Shown here: positions 26,803 to 36,008 of the stretch, in pieces
How positions within the stretch are numbered: position 1 is the first letter of the stretch
Layout: each line of letters begins with the position of its first letter
Made by a program: the position numbers and the translations under genes
The notes under the pieces: model-generated
Database searches by the model: none
What the model was told of the DNA's origin: nothing
What the model saw: only the letters and a program-made list of their open reading frames with translations
Source of the DNA: Palsa-506 sp963709075
GTDB lineage: Bacteria; Actinomycetota; Actinomycetes; Streptosporangiales; Streptosporangiaceae
Direction: 5' to 3'
Assembly (NCBI GenBank): GCA_963709075.1
Contig: CAVPUY010000014.1
Location: 62,001-126,000 of the forward strand
DNA: 64,000 nt

Positions 26803-27776
26803 CAGCCGCTGCTCCCGGTCGGCTCGGCGGTGTCCAGGCCGGTCGGCAGGTTGATGCCTTCGCGCCGGAGCCCGGCGGCGATCCTGGCCCGCAGCATCCG
26901 CCCGACGTCGAACTGCTTGCCGGGCAGCGTCCTGGCGACCAGCCGGACCTGGAAGTGGTCGACGTCGATGCTCTGCACGCCCATGACGGCCGGCGGGTCG
27001 AGCAGCAGCTCGCGCAGGTCCGGCTCCTCGTACGCCCGATCCCCGATCTGCCTGAGCAGGTCACTCACCCGGTAGACATCCACGGCGGCCGGCACCGGCA
27101 CGTCCACCACGGCCCGCGCCCAGTCGCGGGAGAGGTTGGTCACCTGGGTGATCTGGCCGTTGGGAGTGATGACCACCTCGCCGTCCGCTGTGCGCACGGT
27201 GGTCACCCGCAGCGTGACGTCCTCGACGGTCCCGACCGCTGGGTCGGGGATGCTCGGCACGGAAAGGCGGATGAGGTCCCCGAAGCCGTACTGCCGCTCG
27301 GTGATGATGAAGAAGCCGGCCAGGATGTCCTGCACGATGCGCTGCGCGCCGAATCCCAGCGCCACCGCCACCACCGCGGCCGGGGCGACCAGGCTCGTTA
27401 TCGGGATGCCGAGGCGCTCAGCGACCGCCACCGCGGTCGCCGCGTAGATGACGACCAGGGTGGCCCAGGTGATCACCTGGGCCAGCGCGTGCCGGTGCTT
27501 TGCCGCCTCCGAGCGGACCAGCGCGTCTGTTTCCCGCGCGTTGGCGTCGATCCGGTCCGTGATCTTCGCGCCCAGCCAGGTCGCCAGCCGGGTCAGCAGG
27601 ATCGCGCCGGTCAAGAGCAGCACGATCTCCAGGCCCCGGCCGCGGGCCCACACGTCGATATCCGTCAGCGTCGAGGCACGGCCGCTCGCCCGGATGTCGA
27701 TAGGCGCCACCCGGCCGCGCGCCCACATATCGATAGCTGTCAGCGGCATCACACCGAAAACATAGCCGTCCGCCAT
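26802..27776 (-). CDS. MscS-family mechanosensitive ion channel
   Basis: About 324 residues from ATG 27776; an in-frame GTG at 27800 is an alternative. After an N-terminal amphipathic stretch come three membrane helices. The pore helix region VVAVALGFGAQRIVQDILAG is the MscS TM3 signature, followed by the beta domain FFIITERQYGFGDLI and GTVEDVTLRVTTVRTADGEV, then ITPNGQITQVTNLSRDWARA. It should open on membrane tension to release solutes during osmotic downshock. It is followed by the overlapping PT-rich anchored protein. Confidence 0.93.
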   Translation of the reverse strand: MADGYVFGVMPLTAIDMWARGRVAPIDIRASGRASTLTDIDVWARGRGLEIVLLLTGAILLTRLATWLGAKITDRIDANARETDALVRSEAAKHRHALAQVITWATLVVIYAATAVAVAERLGIPITSLVAPAAVVAVALGFGAQRIVQDILAGFFIITERQYGFGDLIRLSVPSIPDPAVGTVEDVTLRVTTVRTADGEVVITPNGQITQVTNLSRDWARAVVDVPVPAAVDVYRVSDLLRQIGDRAYEEPDLRELLLDPPAVMGVQSIDVDHFQVRLVARTLPGKQFDVGRMLRARIAAGLRREGINLPTGLDTAEPTGSSG

Positions 27777-27832
27777 CGCGCGCCCGCACCCGATGACCAC
27801 ACCCGGGGCGTGCCCGGGTCCGGAAGCGCGGC

Positions 27833-28519
27833 TCAGCTCGCCGCCGCGCGGTCCTCGATCAGGCCGTAGGTGATCGCCTCATCGACGGTGAAAAAGCGTC
27901 CCCGGCTGGCGTCGGCGCGGATATCGTCCACCTGGTGGCCGGTGGTCTCGGCGATCCGCATCCACAGCTCGCCGAGCATGGCCCGGGCCTGCTGTTCCTG
28001 CCCGGCGATCGCGGTCACCGCTCCGTCGTAGCTCATCCTCGGCTCGGCCAGCGCGAAAACCGCGCTCGGGTACGCATGCCGGTGAGTGCACGCGGCGAGC
28101 ACGCCGAGCGCCGGCCCGCTGATCCGGCCGGCCGCATAGGCCTGGACCGGGACACGCAGGGTGTCAAGGACGCCAATGACGGCCAGAGCCGCGGACAGCT
28201 CGGCGTCCAGGCCCTGCAGCTCGAGCCGGATCGGCCCATCACCCTCGGCGTCAAGGGTCAGCAGCTGGGCGCACAGCCGGCTGGCTGCCTCGCCGTCGAG
28301 GCTGCCGTGCGCCATCACGATGCGCCGCTCGAAGAGCCGCTCATACACCCGCCCAGGCCACTGTCCGGGATCGGTCCACACCCGCACGGGCGTGACGGCC
28401 GGATACTGGGGCGGCGCCGGGCCAGGCCTTTCCGGCGGGAACGGCCTTTCCGGCGGGAACGGCCTTTCCGGCGGGAGCAGCGGCTCCGGCGGGAAGGAGC
28501 CAGCCGGCATCGGCGTCAC
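27833..28519 (-). CDS. ClpP-like protein lacking catalytic residues
   Basis: 228 residues. The N-terminus holds a Pro-rich repeat (PPERPF three times, encoded by three 18-bp units at 28425-28478). The rest follows the ClpP fold: FERRIVMAHGSLDGEAASRL, then AAGRISGPALGVLAACT where ClpP has GQAASMGAFLLAAGT, and FALAEPRMSYDG where ClpP has the IHQP segment. Thus the nucleophile Ser position is Gly and the catalytic His is Ala. The C-terminal FFTVDEAITYGLIEDR matches ClpP. It is presumably an inactive, oligomerising pseudo-protease. The start overlaps the XRE stop (ATGA), so the two are co-expressed. Confidence 0.82.
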   Translation of the reverse strand: MTPMPAGSFPPEPLLPPERPFPPERPFPPERPGPAPPQYPAVTPVRVWTDPGQWPGRVYERLFERRIVMAHGSLDGEAASRLCAQLLTLDAEGDGPIRLELQGLDAELSAALAVIGVLDTLRVPVQAYAAGRISGPALGVLAACTHRHAYPSAVFALAEPRMSYDGAVTAIAGQEQQARAMLGELWMRIAETTGHQVDDIRADASRGRFFTVDEAITYGLIEDRAAAS

Positions 28520-28833
28520 CGGGTTCCCTCCCGGGGAGGCACATCCGGCAGCCTGCCGCCCAGCTGCCAGGTGATCTCGCTGCCGACGGCCGCGGCGTAC
28601 CGCTCGAGGGTCGAGGCGCGCATATCCGCCTCTCCTGCCTCGATCCTGGCGACCGCAGACTGCGAGGTACCCATCCTGGCCGCAACCTCGGTCTGGGACA
28701 GCCCGGCCGACTGGCGCTGCCCGGCCAGGTCGGCGACGAGGCTGCGGCGCTGCCTGGTCATCCGCCGTAGCGCCATCTCACGGAATCCGGGCAGCAACGG
28801 CAGGTCACCGGATCCGGCCCGATCGTCATTCAT
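28516..28833 (-). CDS. XRE-family HTH regulator
   Basis: 105 residues. A Cro/CI-type helix-turn-helix runs from about 40 to 90: QSAGLSQTEVAARMGTSQSAVARIE then EAGEADMRAS TLERYAAAVG as landmarks. The gene is first in a two-gene operon with the ClpP-like protein. Its promoter region carries several short GTGATATC-like half sites and the transcript appears nearly leaderless. The pairing of an XRE protein with a ClpP-like partner suggests the latter may control the regulator's stability or assembly (inference). Confidence 0.88.
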   Translation of the reverse strand: MNDDRAGSGDLPLLPGFREMALRRMTRQRRSLVADLAGQRQSAGLSQTEVAARMGTSQSAVARIEAGEADMRASTLERYAAAVGSEITWQLGGRLPDVPPREGTR

Positions 28834-28880
28834 ATCACTAACGATATCTCAAAAATGTGATCTCTCCAGCAAGATATCAC
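28834..28880 (-). promoter_or_regulatory. Promoter and putative operators of the XRE-ClpP-like operon
   Basis: On the minus strand a -35 TTGCTG (28872-28867) and -10 AGATAT (28849-28844) are separated by 17 bases. The ATG follows the -10 by only ten bases, so the mRNA should have a leader of a few bases or none. ATATCAC at 28832-28838 and GATATCAC at 28873-28880, with GTGATCT between, look like half sites for an XRE dimer. Confidence 0.55.
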
Positions 28881-29127
28881 CGGCAGGCCGCGGGCCAGAT
28901 CACCCGGCCGTCGCGGCTCTTCTGGCCACGGCACGGGACGTCCCGAGCGGCTCTGCTGGCCACGCCACGGGACAACCGGGCAGGCCGCCACCTCAATCTG
29001 GCGCTCGGGTTGCGCGCGCCAGGGCCGGACCGGGCGGCCGGCGGCCTGATGCCCACGGCGGCGAGCGCGGGGCCGGCTGGCGGGGCGCCGGCACATCCGG
29101 CGGTGCCTGCCTGAGTCTGGGCCGGGC

Positions 29128-29282
29128 TTATGCTCGTGCCGCGGCGGCGCGTCCGGCTGGGTGGGACGCTCGAGCACCCAGTGCTCGTGCCGCGGCGGCG
29201 TGTCCGGCTGGGCGGAACGCCGCGAGCACCCCAGACCGAGCGGAACGAGCACCCCAGGCCGAGCGGAACGAGCGGAACGAGC
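29128..29282. repeat. Direct repeats upstream of the dehydrogenase gene
   Basis: A ~38-base unit (beginning TGCTCGTGCCGCGGCGGCG) occurs at about 29129 and 29181. It is followed by short tandem copies of CGAGCGGAACGAGC from about 29231 to 29280. No coding role is seen. The repeats occupy the region between the XRE promoter and the dehydrogenase start. Confidence 0.6.
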
Positions 29283-29287
29283 GTTGC

Positions 29288-31755
29288 ATGACCGTGCCGG
29301 GCACCGCAGCCATCCCTGACCGGGCCCGTGTCATCGTCATCGGCGGGGGCATCATCGGGACTTCGGTCGCCTACCACCTTGCCCACCTCGGGATTCCCGA
29401 CGTGCTGCTGCTCGAGCGCGACCGGCTGACATCCGGCACGACCTGGCACGCGGCCGGGCTGATGGCCACCTTCGGCTCGACCTCGCAGACCTCGACCGAG
29501 CTGCGGATGTACACCAGGGACCTGTACTCCCGGCTGGAGGCAGAGACCGGGCTCGCGACCGGCCTGAAGCAGGTCGGGCTGATCGAGCTGGCCATCGAGC
29601 CGGGGCGGCTGGAGGAGTACCGGCGGGTTGCGGCCTTCAACCGGCTGTGCGGCGTGGAGGTGCACGAGATCTCGCCGCGCGAGGTCGCCGAGTTGTTCCC
29701 GCTGGCGCGGGCCGATGACGTGCTGGCCGGCTTCTATATCCCGGCCGATGGCCGGGTTAACCCGGTCGACGTGACGATGTCGCTGGCCAGGGGCGCCAGG
29801 ATGCGAGGCGCGCGGATCATCGAGGGCGCGGCAGTGACCGGTTTCCTGGCCCGCCGCGGCGCGGTGACCGGCGTGCGCACATCGCGCGGCGACATCGAGG
29901 CCGAGTACGTGGTCAACTGCGCCGGGATGTGGGCCCGGCAGCTTGGCGAGCTGGCCGGGGTGAACGTCCCGCTGCAGGCCGCCGAGCATTACTACCTGCT
30001 GACCGAGCCGATCGATGGGGTTGATGGCGGCTGGCCGGTGCTGGAGGATCCGGCCAGCTACGGCTATTACCGGGAAGAGGGCGGCGGCCTGATGCTCGGC
30101 TTGTTCGAGCCGGTCTGCGCGCCGTGGAAGGTCGGCGGGCGTCCCCGCGGATTTCTCCTTCGGCGAGCTGCCCCCGGACTGGGACCGGATGGCTCCCTAC
30201 CTGGAGCGCGCCATGTCCAGGGTCCCGGTGTCGGCGCAGGCCGGGATCAAGAAGTTCTTCTGCGGGCCGGAGAGCTTTACCCCGGACCTGCAGCCGATCG
30301 TCGGCGAGGCGCCTGAGCTGAAGAACTATTTCGTGGCCGCCGGCCTGAACTCGATCGGGATACTGACCGGCGGCGGAATCGGCCGGGTGGTCGCGCAGTG
30401 GATCGCCGACGGCCGGCCGGACGTCGACGTGACGGCGATGAACATCGACCGGCTGCACCGCTACCAGGCCAACCCCGAGTACCGGGCGACTCGCACGGTG
30501 GAGTCGCTTGGCCTGGTGTACGCGACCCACTACCCGGGCCGGTCAATGCGGACCGCGCGCGGCGCGCATGGTGTCGCCGATTCACCACCGGCTGGCGGCG
30601 CAGCGAGCGTACTTCAAGGACGTCAGCGGGTGGGAGGGCGCCGACTGGTACGCGCCAGATGGCGCCGAGCCGAAGGCCGGCCAGCTGTCCTGGGGGCGGC
30701 AGGACTGGTTCGGCTACTGGGCGGCCGAGCATCACGCCGCGCGCACCGGCGTGATCTTGATGGACATGGCCTTCATGGCCAAGTTCGACGTGCAGGGCCG
30801 CGATGCCGGCCGAATGCTGGAGCGGATCTCCGCCAACCAGGTGGACGGCGAGCCCGGCCGGATTACCTACACCCAGTGGCTCAACCCCGGCGGAAGGCTG
30901 GAAGCCGATCTCACGGTGACCAAGCTCGGCGACGACCGGTTCTGGGTGGTCGCCTCGGACACCGCGCACCGGCACGTGGAAACCTGGATGCGCCGCCACT
31001 TCGGCGATGCGCACGCCTTCGTCACCGACGTGACGTCGGGGTACGCGCAGATCAACATCCAGGGTCCGCGATCGCGGGAACTGCTGGCGTCGGTCACCGC
31101 CGCGGACATGTCCGACGAGGCGTTCCCTTTCCGCGCGGCCGCCGAGATCGATATCGGGTTCGCCCGGGTGCTGTGCATCCGGATCACCTACCTGGGCGAG
31201 CTCGGCTACGAGCTGTACGTCCCGGCCGGGCAGGCGGTGCACGTCTACGACCGGCTGGCCGAGGCCGGGCGCGCGGTGGACCTGCGGCACGCCGGGCTGA
31301 AGGCACTGAGCAGCCTGCGGATGGAGAAGGGCTACCGCGACTACGGCCACGACATCGACAACACCGACACGGTGCTTGAGGCGGGACTCGGCTTCGCGGT
31401 CGCGCTGGACAAGCCGGGCGGCTTCATCGGCCGCGATGCCGTGCTCGCCCAGAAGGCGCGCGGGCCGCTCACCCGGCGGCTGGTGCAGGTACTGGTGACC
31501 GATCCCGAGCCGCTGATGTTCCACGCCGAGGTGGTCCGCAGGAACGGCGTGCCCGCCGGGTACATCCGGTCCGCGTCCTACGGGTTCACGCTGGGCGGCG
31601 CGGTCGGGCTGGCGATGATCGACGCTGACGAGCCCATCGACCTGGCCTACCTGGATTCCGCCGAATGGACGGTTCAGATCGGGACCTCGGGCTACCCGGC
31701 GGTCACGTCACTGCGCCCGATGTATGACCCGGGGAACAAGCGGATCAAGATGTGA
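29288..31755 (+). CDS. FAD-dependent dimethylglycine/sarcosine dehydrogenase-like protein with GCV_T domain, two frameshifts
   Basis: ATG 29288. The FAD-binding DAO domain has VIVIGGGIIGTSVAYHLAHL and LTSGTTWHAAGLMATFGST. The frame shifts near 30135-30145, rejoining as DFSFGELPPDWDRMAPYL, and again near 30555-30570, rejoining as SPIHHRLAAQRAYFKDVSGW. The second half is the folate-binding aminomethyltransferase (GCV_T) module: GVILMDMAFMAKFDVQGRDA, RITYLGELGYELYVP, ALSSLRMEKGYRDYGHDI. The total is about 820 residues, normal for this family. Such enzymes oxidatively demethylate N-methylated glycines and pass the one-carbon unit to tetrahydrofolate. Both shifts are +1. Confidence 0.85.
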
Positions 31756-31923
31756 GCCGCAACGCTGCGGGCCCAGCTAGCCGGGGCCGACCAGGGCCTG
31801 AGTTCCCGTTTCACATTCTGGTTGTCTGTCCGGCCCGGCCCGGCGCCCCGCTGCGCCAATGACCTGACGGTCAGCGGGACTGCGTAGACTCCCGGTACGG
31901 GTGGCGGGCGCGGGGGGGATGCA

Positions 31924-32697
31924 GTGCGAGCCGATGCTGACTCCGTCGCCCGTTCGCTAGCTTCCGAGGTCAGGATCTCGATCGGCGCGGGCGGGTCCCT
32001 GCGGCCGATGATGTGGATGTTCCTGGCGATACTGCTGACTTTCCTGCTCACCAGGACCGTGACCAGGCTGATCCGGTCAGGCAGCGGCGGCGGCGTCGGA
32101 CTTGGCAACGTCAGGATCGGCGGCCAGCACATTCATCACCAGGTCTTCGGCATACTGATCATCATCGGCGCCGGAATCGTGCTGGTCTCCGCGACGCCGC
32201 ACGGAGCAGGCCTCGACATCGCGGCCGCCGTCTTCGGGATAGGGGTCGCCCTCACCATCGACGAATTCGCGCTCTGGCTGCACCTGGAAGACGTCTACTG
32301 GACCAGCGAGGGGCGCAAATCGGTCGACGCGATCTTCTGCGTCCTGGCGGTAACCGGAGCGCTCATCGGCGGAGCCGATCTGCTGTCCGGCCGCGTCGGC
32401 ACGGCGAAATGGTGGTCATCGGTCGCCATCATCGCCGTCAACCTGGTGCTCTGCGTGATATGCATGCTCAAGGGCAAGGTCACGACCGGCATCGTCGGCA
32501 TCGTCATCGGTGTCGTCGCGCTCGTCGGCGCGATCCGGCTGGCCAAGCCGGGTTCCTGGTGGGCGGCGCATCACTATGCCAGCCGGCCCAGGCGGGCCGA
32601 GCGCGCCGGGCGCCGCTACGACCAGCGTTACGAGGACCGGTGGAATCGCTTGCGGGATCTCGTGGGCGGCGCGCCCTCCGAGGAAAGGCCGGGCTGA
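31924..32697 (+). CDS. Integral membrane protein, unknown function
   Basis: 257 residues from GTG 31924, preceded by a G-rich ribosome site. At least five helices are visible, including WMFLAILLTFLLTRTVTRLI, FGILIIIGAGIVLVSATP, IFCVLAVTGALIGGADLL and IVGIVIGVVALVGAIRL. A conserved-looking HIHHQVFG motif follows the first helix, and the ALTIDEFALWLHLEDVYW motif is distinctive. The tail is basic (RPRRAERAGRRYDQRYEDR). The same kind of protein is widespread in actinobacteria without assigned function. Confidence 0.75.
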   Translation: MRADADSVARSLASEVRISIGAGGSLRPMMWMFLAILLTFLLTRTVTRLIRSGSGGGVGLGNVRIGGQHIHHQVFGILIIIGAGIVLVSATPHGAGLDIAAAVFGIGVALTIDEFALWLHLEDVYWTSEGRKSVDAIFCVLAVTGALIGGADLLSGRVGTAKWWSSVAIIAVNLVLCVICMLKGKVTTGIVGIVIGVVALVGAIRLAKPGSWWAAHHYASRPRRAERAGRRYDQRYEDRWNRLRDLVGGAPSEERPG

Positions 32698-32754
32698 CGG
32701 CGGCCGGCCGCGGCACCGGCGCGGCAGTCTGAACCGGCGGAGCGGCTGGCCATT

Positions 32755-32824
32755 GCGGCTTCGCGGCTCTGCGGCTTCGCGGCTCTTTGGCTTCCCGGCT
32801 TCCGGCTTCGCGGCTTCGCGGCTA
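32755..32824. repeat. GCGGCTTCGCGGCT short tandem repeats between convergent genes
   Basis: About five imperfect copies of a 14-15 base unit fill the gap between the membrane protein stop and the ThDP enzyme stop. They overlap the last codon of the latter. The unit contains internal GCGGC/GCCGC-poor strands, so a strong hairpin is not obvious. Possibly a slippage-generated spacer. Confidence 0.6.
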
Positions 32825-34375
32825 GCGGAGCGGGGGGATCTCGGCCTCGATGAGGTGCGGCCCCGGCTCCGCCAGCGCCTGCCTGAGCTGCCGGGCGAAC
32901 TCCGCCGCCGTGCTCGCCCGGCAGGCCGGGACGCCCATGCCCGCCGCCATCGCGGTGAAATCGAGGCTGGGCCCGGACAGGTCGAGCAGGCTCCTGGCCG
33001 CCTCGCCGGACGCGACCGCGCCGACGCGATCAAGCTCCATGCCGAGGATCGCGTATGCCCGGTTGCTGAAGATGATCGTGGTGATGTCGAGCCCTTCCCG
33101 GGCATGGGTCCACAGCGCGGAGATCGTGTACATGGCGCTGCCGTCTGCTTCGAGCGCCAGGACGCTGCGCCCCGGGCTGGCCAGCGCAGCGCCGGTGGCC
33201 AGCGGCAGTCCCTGGCCGATCGCGCCGCCGGTCAGGGTGAGCCAGTCGTGCGGCGGGCAGCCCGCGGTGGCCCCGGGCAGCCACAAGCCGGCGGTGTTGG
33301 CCTCGTCGGAAACGATCGCCCCGGCTGGCAGCAGGGCCCCGATCACGGCTGCCGCCGACTCCGCGGTCAGGTTCCCGCCGGGGATGGCCGGCCGCTCCGG
33401 CGGCCTGGGGATGGGCTTGGCGCCCGGAGCGACCAGATCGGCCAGCGCGGCGAGCGCGCCGCAAACGTCATCGCCGGCGCTCGCGAGCAGATGCACCTGG
33501 CAGCCCTCGGGCACCAGCCAGCTTGGCTTGCCCGGGTAGGCGAAGAAGGAGACCGGGGCGCGTGCCCCGGCCAGGATGAGATGGCGGACGTCGCCGAGTT
33601 GCGCGACCGCGAACTCGGCCAGGTAGGCCAGCCGCTCGATCGCGGGCAGGCCGGCGCCGCGCTCGTGCCTGGCCGGAAAGGTCTCGCCCAGCATGCGCGC
33701 GCCGGCCGCCTGGGCGACGCGGCTTGCCGCCTCGAGCCCCGGCTGCCGCATGCCCTCGCCGCCCAGCAGCAGCACGCATGGCTCACCGCCGCGCAGCACG
33801 GCCGCGGCAGACTCGATCACATCGGCGGGAACGGGCGCCCGGGCCGGCGCCGGCCGCTCAGGCACCGGCTCCGCGCCCTCGGACCAGGACACGTCCGCGG
33901 GCAGGATGAGCGTTGCCACCCCGCCGGGCGGCGTCATCGCCGCCGCCACCGCCTCGGCCGCGCTCGCGGCCACGTCGGCGCTGCGGGCCGGCCGCCGGAT
34001 CCAGGCCGACACCGAGCCGGCCAGGGCATCGATGTCCGATTCCAGCGGCGCATCGAATTGCTTGTGGTAGGTGGCGTGGTCGCCGACCACGGCCAGCAGC
34101 GGCGTGCCCGCGCGCCGGGCGTTGTGCAGGTTGGCCAGGCCGTTCGCCAGGCCCGGCCCCAGGTGCAGCAACGCTGCCGCCGGCCGGCCAGTCATCCGGC
34201 CGTAGCCGTCCGCGGCGCCGGTCGCGGCTCCCTCGAACAGGCACAGTACCGCGCGCATCTCCGGTACGGCGTCAAGCGCCGCGACGAAATGCATCTCCGA
34301 GGTACCCGGATTGCTGAAGCACACGTTCACGCCGCAGCCAGTCAGCGTGCGGATGAGAGCCTGCGCGCCGTTCAT
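32822..34375 (-). CDS. Thiamine-diphosphate enzyme, acetolactate synthase/benzoylformate decarboxylase-like
   Basis: 517 residues with the three-domain ThDP layout. The N-terminal PYR domain has the catalytic Glu (E48 in LCLFEGAATGAADGYGRMTG). The central domain starts near 190. The C-terminal PP domain has GGAIGQGLPLATGAALASPG and the metal/ThDP motif LEADGSAMYTISALWTHARE, ending FSNRAYAILGMEL. The sequence is closest in style to acetolactate synthase large-subunit-like proteins annotated as decarboxylases of branched or aromatic 2-oxo acids. No FAD region distinct enough to decide. No regulatory subunit is adjacent. Confidence 0.88.
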   Translation of the reverse strand: MNGAQALIRTLTGCGVNVCFSNPGTSEMHFVAALDAVPEMRAVLCLFEGAATGAADGYGRMTGRPAAALLHLGPGLANGLANLHNARRAGTPLLAVVGDHATYHKQFDAPLESDIDALAGSVSAWIRRPARSADVAASAAEAVAAAMTPPGGVATLILPADVSWSEGAEPVPERPAPARAPVPADVIESAAAVLRGGEPCVLLLGGEGMRQPGLEAASRVAQAAGARMLGETFPARHERGAGLPAIERLAYLAEFAVAQLGDVRHLILAGARAPVSFFAYPGKPSWLVPEGCQVHLLASAGDDVCGALAALADLVAPGAKPIPRPPERPAIPGGNLTAESAAAVIGALLPAGAIVSDEANTAGLWLPGATAGCPPHDWLTLTGGAIGQGLPLATGAALASPGRSVLALEADGSAMYTISALWTHAREGLDITTIIFSNRAYAILGMELDRVGAVASGEAARSLLDLSGPSLDFTAMAAGMGVPACRASTAAEFARQLRQALAEPGPHLIEAEIPPLR

Positions 34376-34406
34376 GCCTTACTCCCGAAGGTCGCGGTAA
34401 CCCGTG

Positions 34407-35324
34407 CTAACGCACCAGGCGGCGGTAGGCATGGCCGCGGCTGACGACCTCGAACCCGGCCGTCAGGTACGTCGCGGCCGGCGCCGGGTAGCCGGGCGTG
34501 GGGCCGGTGTTGATGAAGACCCGATTCCCGCCCAGCGCCGCGACCTGCGCCGCCACCTGCATGCACATCGCGGTCGCGAGCCCCATCCGGCGGTGCTCAG
34601 GCAGCACGCCGAGCGGCTCGATCTCCGCGCAGCGGGCCGCCGGGTCCCACCAGGCGATGCAGCAGCCAGCCAGCGACCCGTCCGGCGCCTCGGCGACCAG
34701 GTCCCGGCCCTGGTCGTACAGCCAGGTACGGCGCACCTGCTCGTAGTGGGCCGCCGTGAACCTGCTGGTCGCCTCCGGCGATGCGGCCGGCGGAACCTCG
34801 CCCGGCCAGGGCAGCGTGGCCGGCCGCCACGCGGCGCGGTGCGCCGCAACACGCGCGCCGAGCTCGCCGTCACGCACGGCCCGGACCTGGTAGCCGGGCG
34901 GGAGCACGGCGGCCGCCGCGGCCACGTCGCGGAACATCCCGGTGACCGGCCCGGCTTCAGGCTGCCGGACGAAGCCGGCCGCGGTGACCGCCGAGCGGAC
35001 GACCTCATCACCGTCAAACACGGCGACCGCCAGCTCCTGCGTGCCCGCGGCCTGCAGGGCCCACTCGATCAGCGCCCGGGCTGCCTCCGGGCGGGCCGGA
35101 TCAACCTGCAGCACCAGCTCACCGGGCGCCAGGCCTGCCCATCCCGCCAGGCCGTCCCGGCCCGCCAGGCCATCCTGGCCGGCCAGGACAGTCGCGGGCG
35201 GCAGTTGCGAGATCGCCGCCTCCCAGCCAAGCCCGCCGGCATGCCGGCCGCGCGGCCACAGGCGGCTCGCGAGCTGCTGCATCGCCGTCGTATCCGCCGG
35301 GCCGTCCCACGGCCGCACTCTCAT
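34407..35324 (-). CDS. GNAT-family N-acetyltransferase (two-domain)
   Basis: 305 residues. The C-terminal GNAT domain is clear: CCIAWWDPAARCAEIEPLGV, then VLPEHRRMGLATAMCMQVAA (acetyl-CoA motif A, R/Q-x-x-G-x-A with H-R-R-M-G-L-A) and the end FEVVSRGHAYRRLV. The N-terminal half looks like a degenerate second GNAT domain (ELAVAVFDGDEVVRSAVTAA), interrupted by a short repeated LAGQDGLAGRDGLAG segment. The acceptor is unknown. It lies 31 bases downstream of nothing on its strand other than the divergently placed DksA-like gene. Confidence 0.82.
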   Translation of the reverse strand: MRVRPWDGPADTTAMQQLASRLWPRGRHAGGLGWEAAISQLPPATVLAGQDGLAGRDGLAGWAGLAPGELVLQVDPARPEAARALIEWALQAAGTQELAVAVFDGDEVVRSAVTAAGFVRQPEAGPVTGMFRDVAAAAAVLPPGYQVRAVRDGELGARVAAHRAAWRPATLPWPGEVPPAASPEATSRFTAAHYEQVRRTWLYDQGRDLVAEAPDGSLAGCCIAWWDPAARCAEIEPLGVLPEHRRMGLATAMCMQVAAQVAALGGNRVFINTGPTPGYPAPAATYLTAGFEVVSRGHAYRRLVR

Positions 35325-35386
35325 CGCTCACCCCGAAACCGGATCGTCCCCGACACAGTCCCGCGCATACCTGGCGCGGGAGGAGT

Positions 35387-35725
35387 TCACGAACCTGCGC
35401 TGGCTTCCTCGACCGTGAGCTCCGCTGCCGGGTCGGCGTCAAGGCGCTCAGCCGGGAGCGGCAGCCCGCTGCGCACCGAGCGCCCGTATGTGCCGTCGTC
35501 CAGCCGCCGCAGCGCACGGTCGAGCGCGGCCAGCCGATCGCGCAAGCTGGCCGCGACGGCATCGTCGATGCCCTGGGCCGTCAGCGGCTGGGCCGGATCG
35601 GCGATGTCACCGGTCTCGTTCTCGGCTTCGCGATCCTGCTGGCCTGCCGACTCAGCCTCCTTGAGCAGGCCCGTCACCTCGGCATGCTCGGCACGCAGCC
35701 GCGACCGCGCCGCGTCTTCATCCAT
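35387..35725 (-). CDS. DksA/TraR-like protein without zinc-finger cysteines
   Basis: 112 residues. The coiled-coil N-terminus (RSRLRAEHAEVTGLLKEAES) and linker DRLAALDRALRRLDDGTYG are typical of the TraR/DksA family, as is PLPAERLDADPAAELTVEE. All four zinc-binding cysteines are replaced: YGRSVRSG stands where the family has YGxCxxCG, and LTVEE stands where it has LCxxC. It may bind RNA polymerase's secondary channel without zinc, as in cysteine-poor DksA2-like proteins. Start at ATG 35725. Confidence 0.8.
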   Translation of the reverse strand: MDEDAARSRLRAEHAEVTGLLKEAESAGQQDREAENETGDIADPAQPLTAQGIDDAVAASLRDRLAALDRALRRLDDGTYGRSVRSGLPLPAERLDADPAAELTVEEASAGS

Positions 35726-36008
35726 CTGGCCTCCACGTGCTCACCGATTCCTGACCTGCCGGCAATCCTGGCAGCCGGCGGCTGCACAGCCAACTTCAGG
35801 AGCCCGGCCGGCCGGAAACGCTGGCCGGCCCCCTCGCCAGCGTGCTCACCAAGATCAGCCGAAACGGATGGTCAGCGGCCAGTCCCGCCCGGCAGCGGGC
35901 CGGCCCAGCCCCGGGCCTGCCGCCCGGCCCGGACCGGGCTTCTCCGGCCCGCCGCCGGCCGCGCGGCGGCTGCTTTACGGTGCGGGCCGGGACTGACACC
36001 CTTGACGA

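Noticed and set aside
27935..29287. A long upstream extension of the dehydrogenase frame
   Set aside because: It runs antisense through the ClpP-like and XRE genes and is low-complexity; the FAD motif and family length fix the start at 29288.
32510..34444. A 644-codon plus-strand open frame
   Set aside because: It lies antisense to the clear ThDP enzyme and its translation is Arg/Gly/His-rich without any motif; it is a GC-rich shadow.
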